From Bacteroidales bacterium (GTDB lineage Bacteria > Bacteroidota > Bacteroidia > Bacteroidales > UBA10428): a stretch of DNA of 6,552 nucleotides. Below the pieces are notes generated by a model. It ran no database searches and was not told the DNA's origin. It was given only the letters and a program-made list of their open reading frames with translations. A program made the translations under genes and the position numbers. Numbering within the stretch: position 1 is the stretch's first letter; every line of letters begins with the position of its first letter. Below, piece by piece: positions 6,522-6,552 of the stretch. The DNA lies in the NCBI GenBank assembly GCA_016935595.1, contig JAFGQQ010000054.1, positions 1 to 6,552 on the forward strand. Direction: 5' to 3'.

Positions 6522-6552
6522 ATGAAACACTACAATTTTATTATCTGTCCGC
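6522..6552 (+). CDS. Start of an unidentified plus-strand gene (partial, 5' end only)
   Basis: An ATG at 6522 opens a frame reading MKHYNFIICP to the window edge, only ten codons. It is preceded by a TAnnTTTG-like element and begins about 50 bp from the point where the response-regulator homology ends. That position and opposite orientation are what an inserted element's transposase gene would show, but ten residues are too few to assign any family. An ordinary gene brought in by rearrangement, or a chance open frame, would look the same. Confidence 0.35.
   Translation, partial: MKHYNFIICP

Noticed and set aside
1..6552. CRISPR array, tRNA or rRNA genes
   Set aside because: No regularly spaced repeats, cloverleaf-like sequence or rRNA-like GC-rich blocks were seen anywhere in the window.

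Overview
This AT-rich window (about one third G+C by eye) carries most of an APS reductase / Qmo electron-transfer operon in what looks like a Bacteroidota genome. Three things point to that phylum. Upstream of aprB there is a TTG-N19-TATGTTTG element, the Bacteroidota sigma-A promoter type. The gene starts are preceded by A/T-rich sequence rather than Shine-Dalgarno motifs. The response-regulator remnant near the right end has the 'GDDDYFMGRSLDVFISR' signature typical of Bacteroidota OmpR-family regulators. The assignment is an inference; no rRNA or other phylogenetic marker is present.

Layout, right to left, because nearly everything is on the minus strand. At 6522-6552 a short plus-strand reading frame begins and leaves the window. 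At 6299-6472 lies only the DNA-binding tail of a response regulator, cut off abruptly, so its receiver domain is gone. A short intergenic stretch with a hairpin follows. Next come a cytidylate-kinase-like protein (5411-6109) and a 77-residue two-helix membrane protein (5041-5274). After a 131-bp gap holding the promoter comes the main operon: aprB (4463-4909), aprA (2555-4441), qmoA (1206-2450) and the first 397 codons of qmoB (1-1192). The operon continues past the left edge, where the rest of qmoB and perhaps qmoC would be expected.

AprAB interconverts adenosine 5'-phosphosulfate (APS) and sulfite plus AMP in the cytoplasm. AprB relays electrons through two [4Fe-4S] clusters to the FAD of AprA. 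QmoA and QmoB are heterodisulfide-reductase-like flavoproteins that, with a membrane subunit, couple APS reductase to the quinone pool. Key residues of AprA, AprB and QmoA appear intact, so the system looks functional. No sat, dsrAB or qmoC lies in the window, so its direction (sulfate reduction or sulfite oxidation) cannot be read here.

The points most worth a second look are the apr-qmo operon under a Bacteroidota-type promoter, a coding-like stretch hidden between aprA and qmoA whose frame ends inside the qmoA start, and the truncated response regulator next to a new plus-strand gene, which suggests an insertion or rearrangement boundary.
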